A stretch of DNA of 64,000 nucleotides from Didymella arachidicola. Lineage: Eukaryota; Ascomycota; Dothideomycetes; Pleosporales; Didymellaceae. The DNA lies in contig CM049995.1 in assembly GCA_016630955.3 (NCBI GenBank), forward strand, positions 558,001-622,000, in the 5' to 3' direction. A program made the translations under genes and the position numbers. Shown one piece after another: positions 39,941-52,900 of the stretch (the stretch's first letter is position 1; each line of letters begins with the position of its first letter). The notes below the pieces were generated by a model. The model made no database searches. It had not been told where the DNA came from and was given only the letters and a program-made list of their open reading frames with translations.

Positions 39941-40870
39941 GGTGGCGGTCCGCTGGGCGCTCTATTCGGCGGGGAGGGCGATGCTGCAAGCTGCGTCTCT
40001 CCGCCGACGGGTTTCGCGAGGCGTGGTGGTGCCGGGCGCTGGCCGGCTGTCGTGTTGCTCGGAGCCCAAACAGGCGCCGGTCGTGCAGTGTGACGCTGTA
40101 GGCGGAAGGGGCCGCGTCGTGAGACGAAGGCAAAGAATATGGGGTGTCGAGGTGTCGAGGCGTCGAGGTATTGCTGGGGTTGCTGGGGTTTGCCGGTTCA
40201 AGCAATGACGGTAGTGGGCGGAGATGTCGTCAAAAGGCACTGTCTCTTAGTGCTGGCGCGTGAACTGAAGGTGGCTGTGGCGCCAAATTGTGGGTCGTCG
40301 GTCGTCCCTGATGCCAAAGCCTGCAGTTGATGCCTGACAGACGCTTGCCCCTGAATCTGACGCGGAGAGGCGCTGCGGAGGAAGTGCACTGCAAAGAGCT
40401 CGCCTGGTAGAAAAGGCGGGAGGACGGACGCAGCAGATGTTGGTAGTGGGGCCAATGCAGCAGCGGGGTGTCTATCGTGTTAATCAAAACAACCACGAAA
40501 GCCTTCGTGGCGCATGCGCGGAACCCTTTCCAGGACAGCTGGGCATGAATGAGGATGAAGAACTCCAGGATTTTCTGAGACGAGCATGTCTCGTTGTTGA
40601 CAGAACGCTTATCATGCAACGCCAGATGTCATCGTTGATTGGGCCGAATGTGAAAGCATTTAGCATGTGCGACACAGTATGATCGCTGGAGGCTTCCTTA
40701 CAAAGCCTGAATGCTGCTCTCGTATCCAGCTTTGCGCCACCATCTGAAACACTCAACGCGCACAGCATTCCTAGAGGGCGGTATCCGACGACCTGTATGC
40801 GTGGCTGCTCGGGCCAGTGTTGATGGATCAAGTCAAGCTAGATGCCTATGTCTGGGGTGTTCTTGGAAGA
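39941..40870. other. Intergenic, 5' region of PKC1 and 3' region of CWF19
   Basis: About 930 bp. It holds the PKC1 promoter and 5' UTR and the CWF19 3' UTR. Short runs of GAGGTGTCGAGG-type repetition near 40140-40170 are too short to classify. Confidence 0.5.
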
Positions 40871-43098
40871 CTACCCTTCAGTAAGAACCCGGGTCCAGTC
40901 AAATTTCCTCCACCCTTTCCTCCATCTCTCTGGCCTGCGATCGCCCTTGACCCACCGGCCTTGTCTCTTCTGAACCTCGATGTCTACATCCAGCATGCCT
41001 CCCAGGACTTCTCGTGCGAAGAGGTCGGCCCGTGGCCATTGGCGCTCATCCTCTACGATGTGACCCATTCCTCCATCAAGCTCAAACCACACATGGAAGT
41101 ACGGCATCTCCTTCGCTAGGCTCCGGCGAAACGCCTGCTTACCGAGGCCTGACCTGGACGCCTTCAGTGTATCGATGATGGGCTTGTGCTGGCTCCACTC
41201 GTTGTCCGAGGTGAGGATGGCTTCGCGGAAGAAGGCGGGAGCCATCTCGCCAAGCTCAAATGGAATGGGAACTGCATTCATAGCGGCGTGCAGCTTACGG
41301 CCAGGATTAGCAGCATTCTCATAAAACAGAACATCGCGGCCCTGGTCGTGGTACATGCGGGTGAGCGACTTCATAAAGTTGCGGATCTCTTCCCATTCGT
41401 CATCGTCACACTCGAGCAGATTGGTACGATGCTGAATTGGCACTATGACTGCGCCGCCATCGCTAATCTCGGGCTCGGTGGGCAGTGTGAGGAAAGTGCG
41501 TGTACCCAGAGAGATGATGGGGGCAATCGGAGGCTGAGGAGGTGACTTGTCCTCGTGATGACAGAGCGGACACGAGTCGAGGATGCGGTTCGTTTTCTGA
41601 TAGTCCTGGATTGCAGCGTTACGAAGGTTGATGGATGATTTGGGAGCGCGAGCAGCAAGCTTAGTAGCGTTCTCGTCCATATAATCAAGGTCATTCTGTA
41701 TAAAGTCAGTATATTGGATAGGCAGGAGAACCCAATAGTACTTACATCGAATTTGACATCCTTGCCGATCTTCTCAGCAAGCAGAAGGCCTTCATTTTGG
41801 CCCTTCGTACGTCGTTCTTGCCGCACCATGTCCTCGATGCTCATATCCTCGTTCTCCTTGACCAACCCTCGCTCAACGCCGCGCTTATTCTCGAGCGCAA
41901 TGACTTCGCCCTGTCGACCTCCAGCCAGCATACGGTTGTCCATAGCATTCAGCACAACTACGTCACGCTCCGTGCTGCCAGCAGAGCCTGCAATTGCTGC
42001 GTTGTACTCAGCCTCGAGTCTGTCTGCGTCTGGTGACTTCTTCAGCTTTGCCTTCATCATCTGGGCTTTCAGTTTATTCAGCTCCGTCCGGCTGAGCGCG
42101 ACAGTGTTTGTTGTAGGCTGAGGGCCTGGCACTCTCTGACTTTGGGCCAAGTCTTCCATCCCATGATCTTCACGAGAAGGACGGTGCATGCCAGCCTTCA
42201 GCCTGCGCTCCTCGTGCAGCTCACCTGAGGGCTTTTCTTTGCCAACATAGTCTTTACCGTACGTATGCCGCCTGTCTAGCTCGATTTCTTCCTCTCGAGC
42301 TTCATCAAAGTCGCGCAGATCACCATACTTTTGCAGCGCTACTTCCTCCATCGAACGTCCTGTTTCTTGAGCATCCCTGTAGATGCCCTTGAGCTTCGTC
42401 ATGCGCCATTGTGACCCTGAGTCCCCAAATATGTAGTCGACTTCTCTCTGCACTGGCTCTTCGATTATCCTTCCTTCATCTTTGTCAAGATCGGCGAGAT
42501 GGTGGTTCAGCTCGGCTTTGTGGATCTTCAGGGCGTGTTGCTTCTCTGCAGACGCTGCGACATAGGTTGTCTTTTCCTCCCTTTTCTTCCTCTGGACGTA
42601 GTCTATACCCATAGTCGACGGCGCCTGCATCCAATCGTCTCGCTGCACATTTGCGCCAGCAGCTTCCTCGAGCTGTTCGTCTAGTAGCTCGTCATCGTGC
42701 GGTGCGTAATCTTTCTCCTGTGGGACCTCGTCACCGGAAGTTTCATCCTCCTCATAATGGCGCGACTTTCGCTTTCGAGACATCCGGTCTTCATTGTCAC
42801 TAGAGGGAGATCGACTCCCTCTGTCCTTGTGCTTGCGCCTCGAGTCTTCCTCGTGCTTGTCGTCGCGCTCTCGCATTTTGCGCTTCCGCCGCGAGCGCTC
42901 CTCAGAAGTTTCTCGATGATGTCTCGAACGTTTGTCTCGGTGATGCCCGTCTCGATCTCGGTCGTCACGATGATGGCGCGAGGAATGGTGCTTGCTTGAG
43001 CGGTGGTGCCTGTCTCGACTGCGACTTCTATCGCGCTTCTTCCTGTCTTCCTTAATTTTGCTCGCGGCGAGCTCCTTCTCGAAATCCTCCAAGCCCAT
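40871..43098 (-). CDS. CWF19: Splicing factor Cwf19 (spliceosome/lariat debranching cofactor)
   Basis: Two exons, 43098-41746 and 41695-40871, encode 725 residues. The N-terminal third is an Arg/Ser/His/Asp-rich RS-like region (KKRDRSRSRDRHHRSSKHH). The middle includes DDWMQAPSTMGIDYVQRKKR. The C-terminal half has the CwfJ C1 and C2 domains: CPLCHHED, AVIVPIQHRTNLLE, MPYFHVWFELDGGMGHI, and WPRADLFAREVLGGML. Members of this family are related to HIT hydrolases and, in yeast and humans (CWF19L1/L2), associate with late spliceosomal and debranching complexes. Length and architecture match the family. The gene is divergent from NPA3, 269 bp apart. Confidence 0.92.
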
Positions 43099-43367
43099 TG
43101 CTTAGTCGTGATCTGGGCGGAGTGGTGAATTGACGAGGATCTGTGGTAAGGGTCTGCAAGTGACGAAAGTTTAGGAAGCTTGAATTGACATCACCGGCGC
43201 GCCTTCCCTAGCGTGACCGCCCCACTAAGAATTTCATGAGAGCAACTTTACACGCTCCACTTCGACTAAACACTCCGCTCTTCATCACTACTGAGAAAAC
43301 TTCAAGAGCCAACACCACTGGACCGTGAAACTGCTCGACTCCACCGCATACCACACACGTCATCACG
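43099..43367. promoter_or_regulatory. Divergent promoter region, CWF19 / NPA3
   Basis: The shortest divergent spacer in the window (269 bp) between two housekeeping genes. It should carry both core promoters. No factor site was identified. Confidence 0.5.
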
Positions 43368-44711
43368 ATGGCATCTGCCCAAGCTCCAGAGAGCTCGCAA
43401 GTCACAAGCAGCGCACCCACGAGCTCCGAGCAGCCAGTTGCCATTGTCTGCGTGGGCATGGCCGGCTCTGGAAAAACGACATTCATGCAGCGTCTTGTCT
43501 CGCACATCTACACACATCCAGACCCTGCCTCAAAAGAGCCTGCCGTTTCGAAAACCTCGCCCACCCCGCCGTACATCATCAACCTCGATCCAGCCGTTCA
43601 CCACGTTCCCTTCACGCCCAATATCGACATTCGCGACAGTGTCAACTACAAGGAGGTCATGAAGCAGTTCAATCTCGGGCCCAACGGCGGTATCTTGACC
43701 AGTCTGAACCTCTTCAGCACCAAGATTGACCAGGTAATTGGACTTTTGGAGAAGAGGACGCAGGCACCTGTGCCAGTCCCGGAGCCTGAGCAGACAACTG
43801 TCGAATTCATGACAAATAGTGGGAAAGAGAAGCAGGCAGCAACGCCTGCCCAGCAGCCGCAAGTCAAGCACATCTTGGTAGACACACCAGGCCAAATCGA
43901 GGTCTTTGTCTGGTCAGCTAGTGGAGAGATTCTGCTGTCAAGTTTGGCGAGCACATTTCCTACCGTTATCGCGTACGTTATCGACACTCCGCGGACAACG
44001 AGCACGAGCACCTTTATGTCGAACATGCTTTACGCTTGCTCGATCTTGTACAAGACGAAGCTTCCCATGATCCTGGTCTTCAACAAGACAGACGCTCAAG
44101 ATGCTGAGTTCGCCAAGGAGTGGATGACAGACTTCGAGGCCTTCCAGGCAGCTTTGCGCAACGAAGAGGAGGGTGGCACATTTGGTGGTGACGGCATCAC
44201 TGGTGGAAGTGGATACATGAGCAGTCTGCTCAACAGCATGTCTCTCGTTCTTGAGGAGTTCTACAAGCACTTGAGCGTTGTTGGCGTCAGCGCTATGACA
44301 GGTGACGGTATGGATGACTTCTTCAAGGGCGTTCAAGACAAGAAGGCAGAGTTCGAGCGTGACTACAAGCCTGAATTGGAGCGGAGGAGAGCTGAGCGTG
44401 AGCAAGAGAAAGAGGCATCTCGACAGAAAGAGCTCGACAAGCTCATGAAAGATATGAAAGTCGGCGGTGCAGGCACAAAGCCAAAGAAGGCGCCGCGGAA
44501 GGAAGAACCCGAGACGGTCAGCGACGCGGAAGATATGGACGATGAGAATCCAGCTAACGACTTTGACGATGAATTTGACTCGGAGGAGGACGCCATGGAC
44601 CCAGACAGTAACCTCAAGGCGCGCTACTCACAGGCTCTGAGGGACAGCGGTGCACCCTCGAGCGAAGATATGAGCTTTGCCAAGTACGTTCAGACGGCCA
44701 AATTTACCTGA
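43368..44711 (+). CDS. NPA3: GPN-loop GTPase 1 (Npa3/XAB1), RNA polymerase II assembly
   Basis: An intronless gene of 447 residues. P-loop GMAGSGKT (about 30-37), the family-defining GPN motif in [14 protein letters not shown] (about 103-116), [10 protein letters not shown] (G3), and a G4-like VFNKTDAQ. A Gly-rich insertion ([15 protein letters not shown]) sits before [16 protein letters not shown], and a charged coiled-coil C-terminus follows ([23 protein letters not shown]) with an acidic end. Gpn1/Npa3 with Gpn2/3 is needed for assembly and nuclear import of RNA polymerase II. The length is slightly above the yeast protein (385), owing to the acidic tail and N-terminal Ser/Ala extension. 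Confidence 0.95.
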   Translation: MASAQAPESSQVTSSAPTSSEQPVAIVCVGMAGSGKTTFMQRLVSHIYTHPDPASKEPAVSKTSPTPPYIINLDPAVHHVPFTPNIDIRDSVNYKEVMKQFNLGPNGGILTSLNLFSTKIDQVIGLLEKRTQAPVPVPEPEQTTVEFMTNSGKEKQAATPAQQPQVKHILVDTPGQIEVFVWSASGEILLSSLASTFPTVIAYVIDTPRTTSTSTFMSNMLYACSILYKTKLPMILVFNKTDAQDAEFAKEWMTDFEAFQAALRNEEEGGTFGGDGITGGSGYMSSLLNSMSLVLEEFYKHLSVVGVSAMTGDGMDDFFKGVQDKKAEFERDYKPELERRRAEREQEKEASRQKELDKLMKDMKVGGAGTKPKKAPRKEEPETVSDAEDMDDENPANDFDDEFDSEEDAMDPDSNLKARYSQALRDSGAPSSEDMSFAKYVQTAKFT

Positions 44712-47700
44712 ACACTCTTCTCCCAGAAGCAAAGCAGGACTCATCGATCATCTACTACAGAAAAGAGCTGAACCCAACCCTCCGAGAGATCTGCCTTGCG
44801 AACCTCGATCCCCCAGCAATCCACACAGCCCCCAACAACTACCGATCTCGCTTCCCAAATCCCAGTCCAGGTCGGAAGTCACTGCATGTCTACGGTGGCG
44901 AGAACGCTCAAACACGGATTCCTGCATCCACTTGGACACGCAACGTGGTGCCAGAGTCAGCAGCGCCCAATTTCACTCCCACCCGTATCGTCAGCAGTTC
45001 TTCGCTATCTCGCCATATGTCGCTGGAACCCAGTACGTACGCTTGCGCAGCTGATACCCGCCATGGCGTGGCTTCTCAGACCCTCAACCAGGAATCTGTC
45101 TCGATCACGGCGCCGGGAAGATCGTGGCCGTAAGCGAGCCGGCACTAGACGCAAAGTTGGAAGTGGTTTGGTCGCGTTCCACGATGCGCGCAGGACGATT
45201 AGAACAGATGCAAGACGAGAATTGGTGCAGGGATGGGTATGTGTAGTTGTCAATGTCAGTGTCAGACCTGGCGCTGTGCTGCGCAGTGTTGTACCTTCGT
45301 ATACCATGTATTCGCAGCAACGTGTGATGTTAAGAGGTGTTAGTGGCGTCTCGATCCACAAACGATCAACGCCAAAGTGAATCTCCGATACGGCGAGTTC
45401 TTGTCTTCTGGACTCTGGAGCGTACTTCTAGTCTTAGACAGGGACATTGCCGGCCGAGTCTCGTTTACCTGTCACCACCGTAATGACAATGCTCCTACCT
45501 TCCCACCCTCCACGACCGCTCGCCACGGCCCCACGAACTCTGTGCTCCATCACACAAGCCTGCCGTGATCCTCGGAAGCGAGCGCACACACATGTTTCCC
45601 ACGCCATCCCACAGCTCAACACATGGGATGCTTACCACCCCTCCATGCCGTGTCATGCAGGCTGATACACGAACCTGAGCGCAACCCCAGTCCATGTCTG
45701 TAGCACAGCATCTGCACAGCACCCGAACGAAACCCCCTTGACAGACCCCGTGGCACACACAAAAGTACCTTGACAGGAACGACAGCGACGGCTGGCCGTT
45801 GCAGCGAGTATCCCTGCGCGACATCGCGTGGCTGCCGGGCTTGCACGGCCGGACTTGCACGACTGAGCCTTCGTGACAGGACCTGTACGACGGGGCCTGA
45901 GCAACAAGGCACGCAGGCGGCGGGTACGCAAGGACGTGGACTTTTGGGCAGGAATCACAGGTCGTCTGGGCCTGATAGCGAGTATGTAGGCGTAGTAGTA
46001 CCTGTCCATGATCTGTGAGTTGCTTTGGCATGGCGGTGGTGTGTGCTGAGTGGTTCGCGGTGCGAGTCATGCTTGTTGAGGTGCACATGTGGGGAATGAG
46101 CTGTTGACTGCATGTTGTTGGTAGGCATGTGGTGATGAGTGTGGATCGTAAGGTTCGGGGGTGGTTGTTGATATTTTTAGCGATTTGTTTCTGTCCCTGG
46201 CAAGCTTGAGATCTTGGATAGGATGCAATCCTAGTGTGCTGTGTGAGAAGCACGAGGGTATACACTATGTATGCTTCATGTATATTCGCCTGCGAAATGA
46301 CGATGAAAGCGACGTCTGTAATGTTGCGACCAGGGTAAACATTATATCGTTCACTTTGTTTCAATACTATCATTAGCTTTGTTGGTCTGGGGCTCATCTT
46401 TGACCTCAAGTCTCCCCATGTAGCATGTACAAAGGCGGGCGGCTGCTGTTGCACGCGGCAAAGCTGGCGCGCAGAAAACGTGTGGACGAGTTCGCAAGTA
46501 GGAAGTCAGACGGGACAGTGTAGTACGAAAGATGCCCACATTTGCATGGACTCACACATGGCTGCTTTGCACAACTCGCTACCCGCGCGGGATGTCTGAG
46601 GGTGAGTCTGGCGTTCTGCTTCGAGCGGACAGAGCAGCAAACTTCGGCTCTCCAACGCCCCCATGATGACGAACTGTCAGTCGAAGTGGTGTTGTCGTTT
46701 CTGCGACGACAATGAAAACTCCGAGATCAACACAGGGCCCTTGTCTTCTTCCGCATCAGCACCTGCACAGGCACCTGAACCTCCGGATCGTCAATCTGCG
46801 GTACTGACCGTAGACCGGGGAAGCGGCAATGACATGGCGTTGTCACCAGCCTGAAACCAAGACCTGCGTCCCGTTCCCGATTCCTGCGTTTCCCCGCATG
46901 CGCCTGTGTTCTGTCGTACTATTTCGAGATCTGCACATAGATAGACGAGGTTGAAACGAGGTCTCACAGCATGCTGGCCAAAATCAGTCAAGCGAATGAA
47001 GCAATAGATGACTACAGGAGTGGGTCAGGGCAGTTTCGTGTCGCGTGTGTGACTGTAATGGTAGGCGAACGTTGCGGACTCAAGAGGTGCGTGCCGGTCA
47101 GGTTGCGCAACCACTGCGTGGATCCTGGTTTGGAATAGAGACAGCAGTACCGTATACTGGCAGGGCGTTGAAGAGCATATGGCACAGTACGTGGCGCGGA
47201 ACATGTGCCTCAAGGACACGCTGATATTGAGCTTACATTGTTGTGCATTCTTCAGCGATTGATGACCTGATGTTCACTCCCTCAGGTGTAAAGCCTGGGG
47301 CAGACCGGTAATCGCCGCTTCTCCTAGCCTGGACGCAAGGAGATAAGAGTTGGAGCTTGAGGGACATCATCCGATGTGCCGCGGCAGGGTGATGGCTGTC
47401 CTCGTAGCGAGACGCCGTGTTACCATAAGGCCTGGTTGTCAGCACCAGGGTCGCTCGGGCTGTGTTGTCCTTGCATCGTGCGTGCCGGCCACGACGTGGG
47501 CTCACTTGGGCTTCGCGTTCAAGAAATGGCCAAATAGCCTGATAGCCTGCGCGGACTCTCATCTCGGTTCCTAGACGGAGAACTGAGCTTCTGCGGGCAA
47601 GTCAACCGAAGGATTCTAATCCGTGATGGTTGACACTGCCGGTTGCGGTTGCAATCCTCACCTTGACCTCAACACTAGGCTCGGAGCTGTCCGAGCAGGG

Positions 47701-48865
47701 GCATAAGCTACCATCGAGTACCGTGACTACCGTCCACCAATGCGAACGACTGCTAGGAACTGCATCCGCAGTTGCATGTCCAACGATCCGTACGGAAGTT
47801 CGTACGGATAGGAGCAACCATCCGTCTTTGTGGCCGCATTTAGTGCGTGGTGAGTTGCTGCAACGGCTATTTAACTCCAGCGCCAATCAGAAGGAGCGGG
47901 AGATGCTCCTAGGCCGGCAGATCATGGGGGAAGTTGGTCTGGACTGCCGCCTGCAGGGTCTGCACATCAAGCGGCAGGAGCAGCGGGCGCGCCATCTCAC
48001 AACGTTAGGTGCGCGGAGTAGAATGTTGGGCAGAAGAGCGCCGGAGAGGGGTTGGACTGGGTTGGCGAATATTGGTGTTGCGCGACCTTCTTTGTGCCAG
48101 CACCGTGATAGGCATCGTTGCATGAGGAATTTGGGACCGTGGACCCTTGAGGGTTATCAATATCCTCTTGCATATTGTCAAAGGCTATATAACCAATAGC
48201 TTGCAGTGCAAGAACCAAGGTTGCGTGCGGAAAGCATAACCTAGCGCGAACTGCAGCCCGACAGCGACGAGCAATTGTAAGAGGTCGAGTCGTCATCTAT
48301 ACGTGTATACTGTGTAGGAGATTGGTATCGTTACGGCCCAAAAAAGGGGCCGCGGCCTTCTCGACGGCCGTGCATGTAGCATCATTGAGCACATAGGAGG
48401 ACCAGGGAATGTAGAGTGAGGCAAACTGGGGAGCAGACTTGGCAATTTGAGACGGTACAAAGTTTTGAAGATTTTGGATTCTTTATTCAGGTAGCAATGT
48501 ACCATCGTATACGCAAAAACGATATGCCCATTGCGATAGCGACAATGGGCGGGGTATCCTTGTTGACCACCACCAGGTAGTGTACATACATTACTTGTCG
48601 AATGTAGTCGTGTTCCCTCAATCCACCCAATAACCTGTCCCGTATTCCAGACAAGTTGGCCGAAGCCACAACGTAAATAGAGAAGAAAGTAGTGGAGAGT
48701 CTGCAGTAGACTCATCGCACCATTCGTAGCCATGACGGCAATGCGTCTATTTCCTGCTCCGAAGATTTTAAACGCCATGAAACCCAAAAAAATGACCTAC
48801 AACGCCACGCTGAAGGGGCGATGAGACAGTGAAGAAGCCTTGAACGCCAGAATGCAAGCGACAAG
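44712..48865. other. Gene-poor intergenic region, 4.15 kb
   Basis: No supported gene on either strand. Several long open frames (for example on the minus strand across 45495-46454 and the plus strand across 47630-48199) have no domain, poor amino-acid composition for real proteins, and no consistent splice partners. It may include the long downstream region of the C2H2 gene. No transposon ends were detected by eye. Confidence 0.5.
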
Positions 48866-49927
48866 TTACTGGAACTTGCGCTTCTCACCGCTTGCCGCAA
48901 TGGCGAGAGCGTCGAGACCCGAGGAAGAGCCAGCGTTGTGATAGTGGGTCAGCGAGTACTGAGATGGGTCAGGGTATGCGTGAGAACGCTGCTCCTGGGT
49001 AGGAGAGTACTGCGCGGCATACTGGCTTGTCTCCAAGGCCGGCTGCACAGCAGGTGCTATGAGGTCCATTGAATGTGCGCCTGTGGAGTGTGGCGAGATG
49101 TCGAGGACAGGGTCGACGTGATGGAGCTGTACTTGCGCAGAGGACTGCATAGGCGAAGGTCTTGGACGCTTCGCTGCAGGCTTTGCCTTCTTCACGCCGT
49201 TGTCGCTGCCTTTGGTGCTGCGGCCACTCGAGTGGGTGCGGCGATGCTGCTCCATATTGTCCTTGCGAGTGAAGGCCTTGTTGCACTCGGGGCAGAAGGC
49301 ATCCTTCTTGCCCGTGTGCTTCTTTGCGTGGCGTGCTGCGTGGCCAGAGGTGGTGAAGTAGTCGGAGCACTGGTAGGTCTTGGCCAGAGGGCAGGGATAG
49401 CTGTTCTTCTTAGGACGCAGGCTGGCAGGCGCAGGAACAGATGCCGGTGCTGGGACGTGCTGCTGCTCAGGTATCTGGGAGTTGCCGTAGAAGACCTGGG
49501 GCTGAGCGTGATAGGCGGACGGGTTGACGATGTGAGGTGGGTAGGTAGTGTAAGCGGTTTGCTTCATCTCGCTGTGCGGCATGCCGTTTGGTTGCATATT
49601 GTGTTGGCGCAAAGCGAGGTTTTGCTGATAGGCGAAATAATGGTCTTGGGTGTAGCTGGAAGAGTGGCCCATGCTGCCGTCCTCGTCGACCTCGAAGCCT
49701 CCAGCAAAGTCTGGGGTGATGGGCGAGGGAGTGTGCATGGTGACTGAATCCGAAGAGTCGCTGCGCACTAATCGCGGCGTTGGCGGAGATCCAATTGGCG
49801 AGGATGTGTAGCTGGATGTGCGGGAGCGGAGAGAAGGAGTTATGGAGGGCAAGCGGATTAAAGCTGGTGCCTCTGGGCCGTCGTTTAACAATGACACGCG
49901 GCGCCCAGAAGAGTTCTTGCCGTCCAT
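48866..49927 (-). CDS. C2H2 zinc-finger transcription factor
   Basis: An intronless gene of 353 residues. The first half is Ser/Pro/Thr/Gln-rich. Two fingers lie near residues 174-205 and 213-234. The first is atypical, with a long gap between the Cys ligands (CPLAKTYQC) before FTTSGHAARHAKKH. The second is FCPECNKAFTRKDNMEQHRRTH. A basic stretch (KKAKPAAKRPRPSP) follows and may be an NLS. The FTTSGHAARH and FTRKDNM signatures are shared by a fungal group of tandem two-finger regulators. The orthologue and target genes were not identified. The start is the first ATG of the frame (MDGKNSSG). The promoter must lie in the gene-poor stretch upstream. Confidence 0.88.
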   Translation of the reverse strand: MDGKNSSGRRVSLLNDGPEAPALIRLPSITPSLRSRTSSYTSSPIGSPPTPRLVRSDSSDSVTMHTPSPITPDFAGGFEVDEDGSMGHSSSYTQDHYFAYQQNLALRQHNMQPNGMPHSEMKQTAYTTYPPHIVNPSAYHAQPQVFYGNSQIPEQQHVPAPASVPAPASLRPKKNSYPCPLAKTYQCSDYFTTSGHAARHAKKHTGKKDAFCPECNKAFTRKDNMEQHRRTHSSGRSTKGSDNGVKKAKPAAKRPRPSPMQSSAQVQLHHVDPVLDISPHSTGAHSMDLIAPAVQPALETSQYAAQYSPTQEQRSHAYPDPSQYSLTHYHNAGSSSGLDALAIAASGEKRKFQ

Positions 49928-52900
49928 GTTTTTTTAAATCCCAGGCAAGGCACAGATACGCGAACGCGCCAGTGGAAGGAATGCGACCAGATTCGCGATG
50001 TAATATTGCGCACACGTGAGGAGCGCGAAGGGGGCGATATATGGTACAGTTGCTTTTCAACGACGAAGAAAATATTCGTCACCGCACAAGAGAGCAGAAC
50101 AGACAGGATTGAAGATTGAAAAGGTGAGGCGTATGGGCAGATAGTGCGAGCTGTGATGATGCTGAAGAGCAAGGAACTTTAGTAGAGGGAGAGGAAACCC
50201 TAGGTGTTGAGTTTCTTTGGAGGGTGAGCTTACTGGGCATTCACATCAGGGCGCGGGACAGCAGAGACAGATATAGGACGCAGAGCAGATTGGACCTAGT
50301 TTGAGCAGGGTTCCTCGAACAAGGATCAGCCGGAACTGAAAAAGTCGATGCAAAATCCCATCTTGACATGCAGGCCGTGCTAAACACTAGCGCGCTGCAG
50401 CAGCGCGCAAGGATGCTGGTCCCGGCGATCGTCCAGGGCCTGACGAGGAGACCCGCCGCGCGCGACCTGCACGTCCAGGGAGCGCCTGTCTGTGCAAAAG
50501 CGAAGGCAGACGGCACGGCACTCGACACCGCGCAGCAAAGTTCAGCAGCGCGTGGCGTCGAGCAACATTCCATGCTTGCCCACCGTTCGCAGCTCGCAGT
50601 GGCGGCACAGCGCAAAGTTTGGTTCCGTCGGCAAAGCAAAGAGGGCAACGGCAGCGTGAGTGGGCAGCGCTGGCAGCCAATATCGCCAGACGGACGTCGG
50701 CCGCACTAGCAATGGTGGATTTTCAGATCGCGATGGGAGAGCAGCAGCAGCAGCATTTCAGGGAACAGAGAGCGCACTCTGCCCGCGACGACAGGGCACC
50801 AATGGGCTCGCACGCTGACTGACCGTCTGCCAGCAGTCACGCGCCTGCTTGGCCCCCAGCACCGCCGTGCCAGATGCGGCGCTCGCAGGGCGCTCCGTTG
50901 ATGGAAGCTGGCTGTTGCAGCAGCGTGCGTTGCCCACAGATGCGGAGGCGCCTGGCCGACAAACGTTGCACAAAATGTAGTCAGAATGCGCACACAATGC
51001 GGACATGCTGAGGCCGCTGCGTCGTGCCCAGCCCCAGCGCGCCGCACGCAACTCCACAGGCAGGCTGCCCGATGGAGGCACACGGGCAAACGTTGCGATG
51101 TCTGATGTAATGCGAAATCAGGGTCTGGCAGCGCCAGGACCCCCGTCGCAGCCTTGTTGCTGCTCTCCGCGAACGGCAAGAGCCCTGGTCAGTGCACTTC
51201 CCTAGCCCATCGAGATTCTGGGGGCAATCGGTTGAACGACCAACGGCAGCGACGTCATGCCCCACTGCGCCCCACTACGCCCCACTGCGTGTCTCCTGTT
51301 CAGACCTTGTCGCGTCAGGGTCTAGGCCTCTCTTCCACGCGGTTTCCCAAACGCTTCCACACACGATGACTTGGAAGATCGAGATTCACTGCGCGATCGC
51401 CTCTCTGTTCGGACCCTTTCTTGCAACTCTGCCCACTCTGAAGCCACACACCGGTCCTTTTCGCTGCCCCGTCTCCTCGATTGGAAGACCCTGCTCTGCC
51501 CATCGCGTACCAAAAGCTGCTCTTCCCTGGTCAGGAACACGCCGAGAGGGGGTGCTGCCCTGCGTTTCCGAAGCCTCCGACGACCTCTTATGGAACAGCG
51601 CTGCGGCAGATTAAGACATGACGTCAGAAAACTCACCGAATCATAAGCTGAGGATCATGGTCCTGGTTGCCGGGGCTGCTTCTGAATGGCTGCGTTGCTC
51701 CTTAGTCCCCGTCCGTGGCGCTCTTGCCTATGTGGTCGACTTGCCAGAGGTGTGCTTTGATCCTCGACGAAGGACGCACCGGTACATGACAGCCAGCCAT
51801 CACATCAGGGACAGCAGACAACACTGTGCTGAACACGGCAGTCATTTCCTGTAACCACGGCGACCGGCTCAGGTGCCGGGTGGCTAGCGTAGAGCCGCAA
51901 TTCCTGCTTGAAGACCTGCTAAGCAAAGGCATAATCGAGGCTGTACAGGCGTCTCACGCCACGCTGAACAACATTTCCATGTTAATTCGATCACCCGCAG
52001 CATCTAGGTGATCGCGCAGAATGCTGAAACAATACAAGGAGTGCCTGCTCCCGCGCATTCTCGCATATGCACTTTCTGCCAAAAGGCATGCTACATTCAC
52101 GGTGTATCCACAAGTCCTGTCCCGCAGGTCTGGTAACAGCGGCTGATCGTGTAGACATTGGCACGAGGGATTGAGGCTCTGCAAGCCCTCCAAGTCCTTC
52201 GTTGACGGATTTGTGCCTACCACGGCACCCCCAACCTCGCTATGTCGAAGACACCTTAGGATCTTCCACTGCAATTCAATGAGCCGTCGTATTTGTTACC
52301 AGAATCTTTAATCTCTCCTATACTCCCCGGCCCCTCTCTTCTTTGTGTCAAGCTCACCGGTGGCGGCGTTCTCACTGTCTATCGTGGGTATAGCGTGCTA
52401 TGTGAAGTCTATTGACCGTAGCGAAAGCCCATCTGAAGATCACACTGTACCGTAAGCGCCAGACTGTTGGTGAATGCTGCTGACCGTAACCTTGATCAAG
52501 TACAAAGTGACATTTCGAATGAAACGGCGCTCTTCTCATCGCTTGCCGGTATGGCTGCCACCTCCGCGACGCGCCTGCACCCTGCAGTAGTGTTATCGTG
52601 GATACACCTTGTTCTCCAAATCTTCTACCAGTCTGGCGCATTTTCAGGCAATGCAGGTCTGCACTACCAGAACTCTATGCTTTACGGTGCCTTAGCCACA
52701 CTTGCAATCGACGATTGCCCCAAGCCTCTAAACCTTACGGCTCAATCTCCGTGTGACGACCACTAAGAAAGTTGTATGCAGCTTTGTTGGGTCTTCGCAA
52801 CGCCCGCTGGTGCGGGACCGCTGCTTTCCTCTTTCAGAATAGCAGCTCATCAGGCTAAACGGCATCGCCGTGGCGGCTAGCTAACAGCTGACAACTCCAG

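Noticed and set aside
45495..46454. A 319-codon minus-strand frame in the gene-poor region
   Set aside because: Cys/His/Thr-rich without domain; looks like translated non-coding sequence.
47630..48199. A 189-codon plus-strand frame
   Set aside because: No domain, no convincing start and no neighbouring exons.
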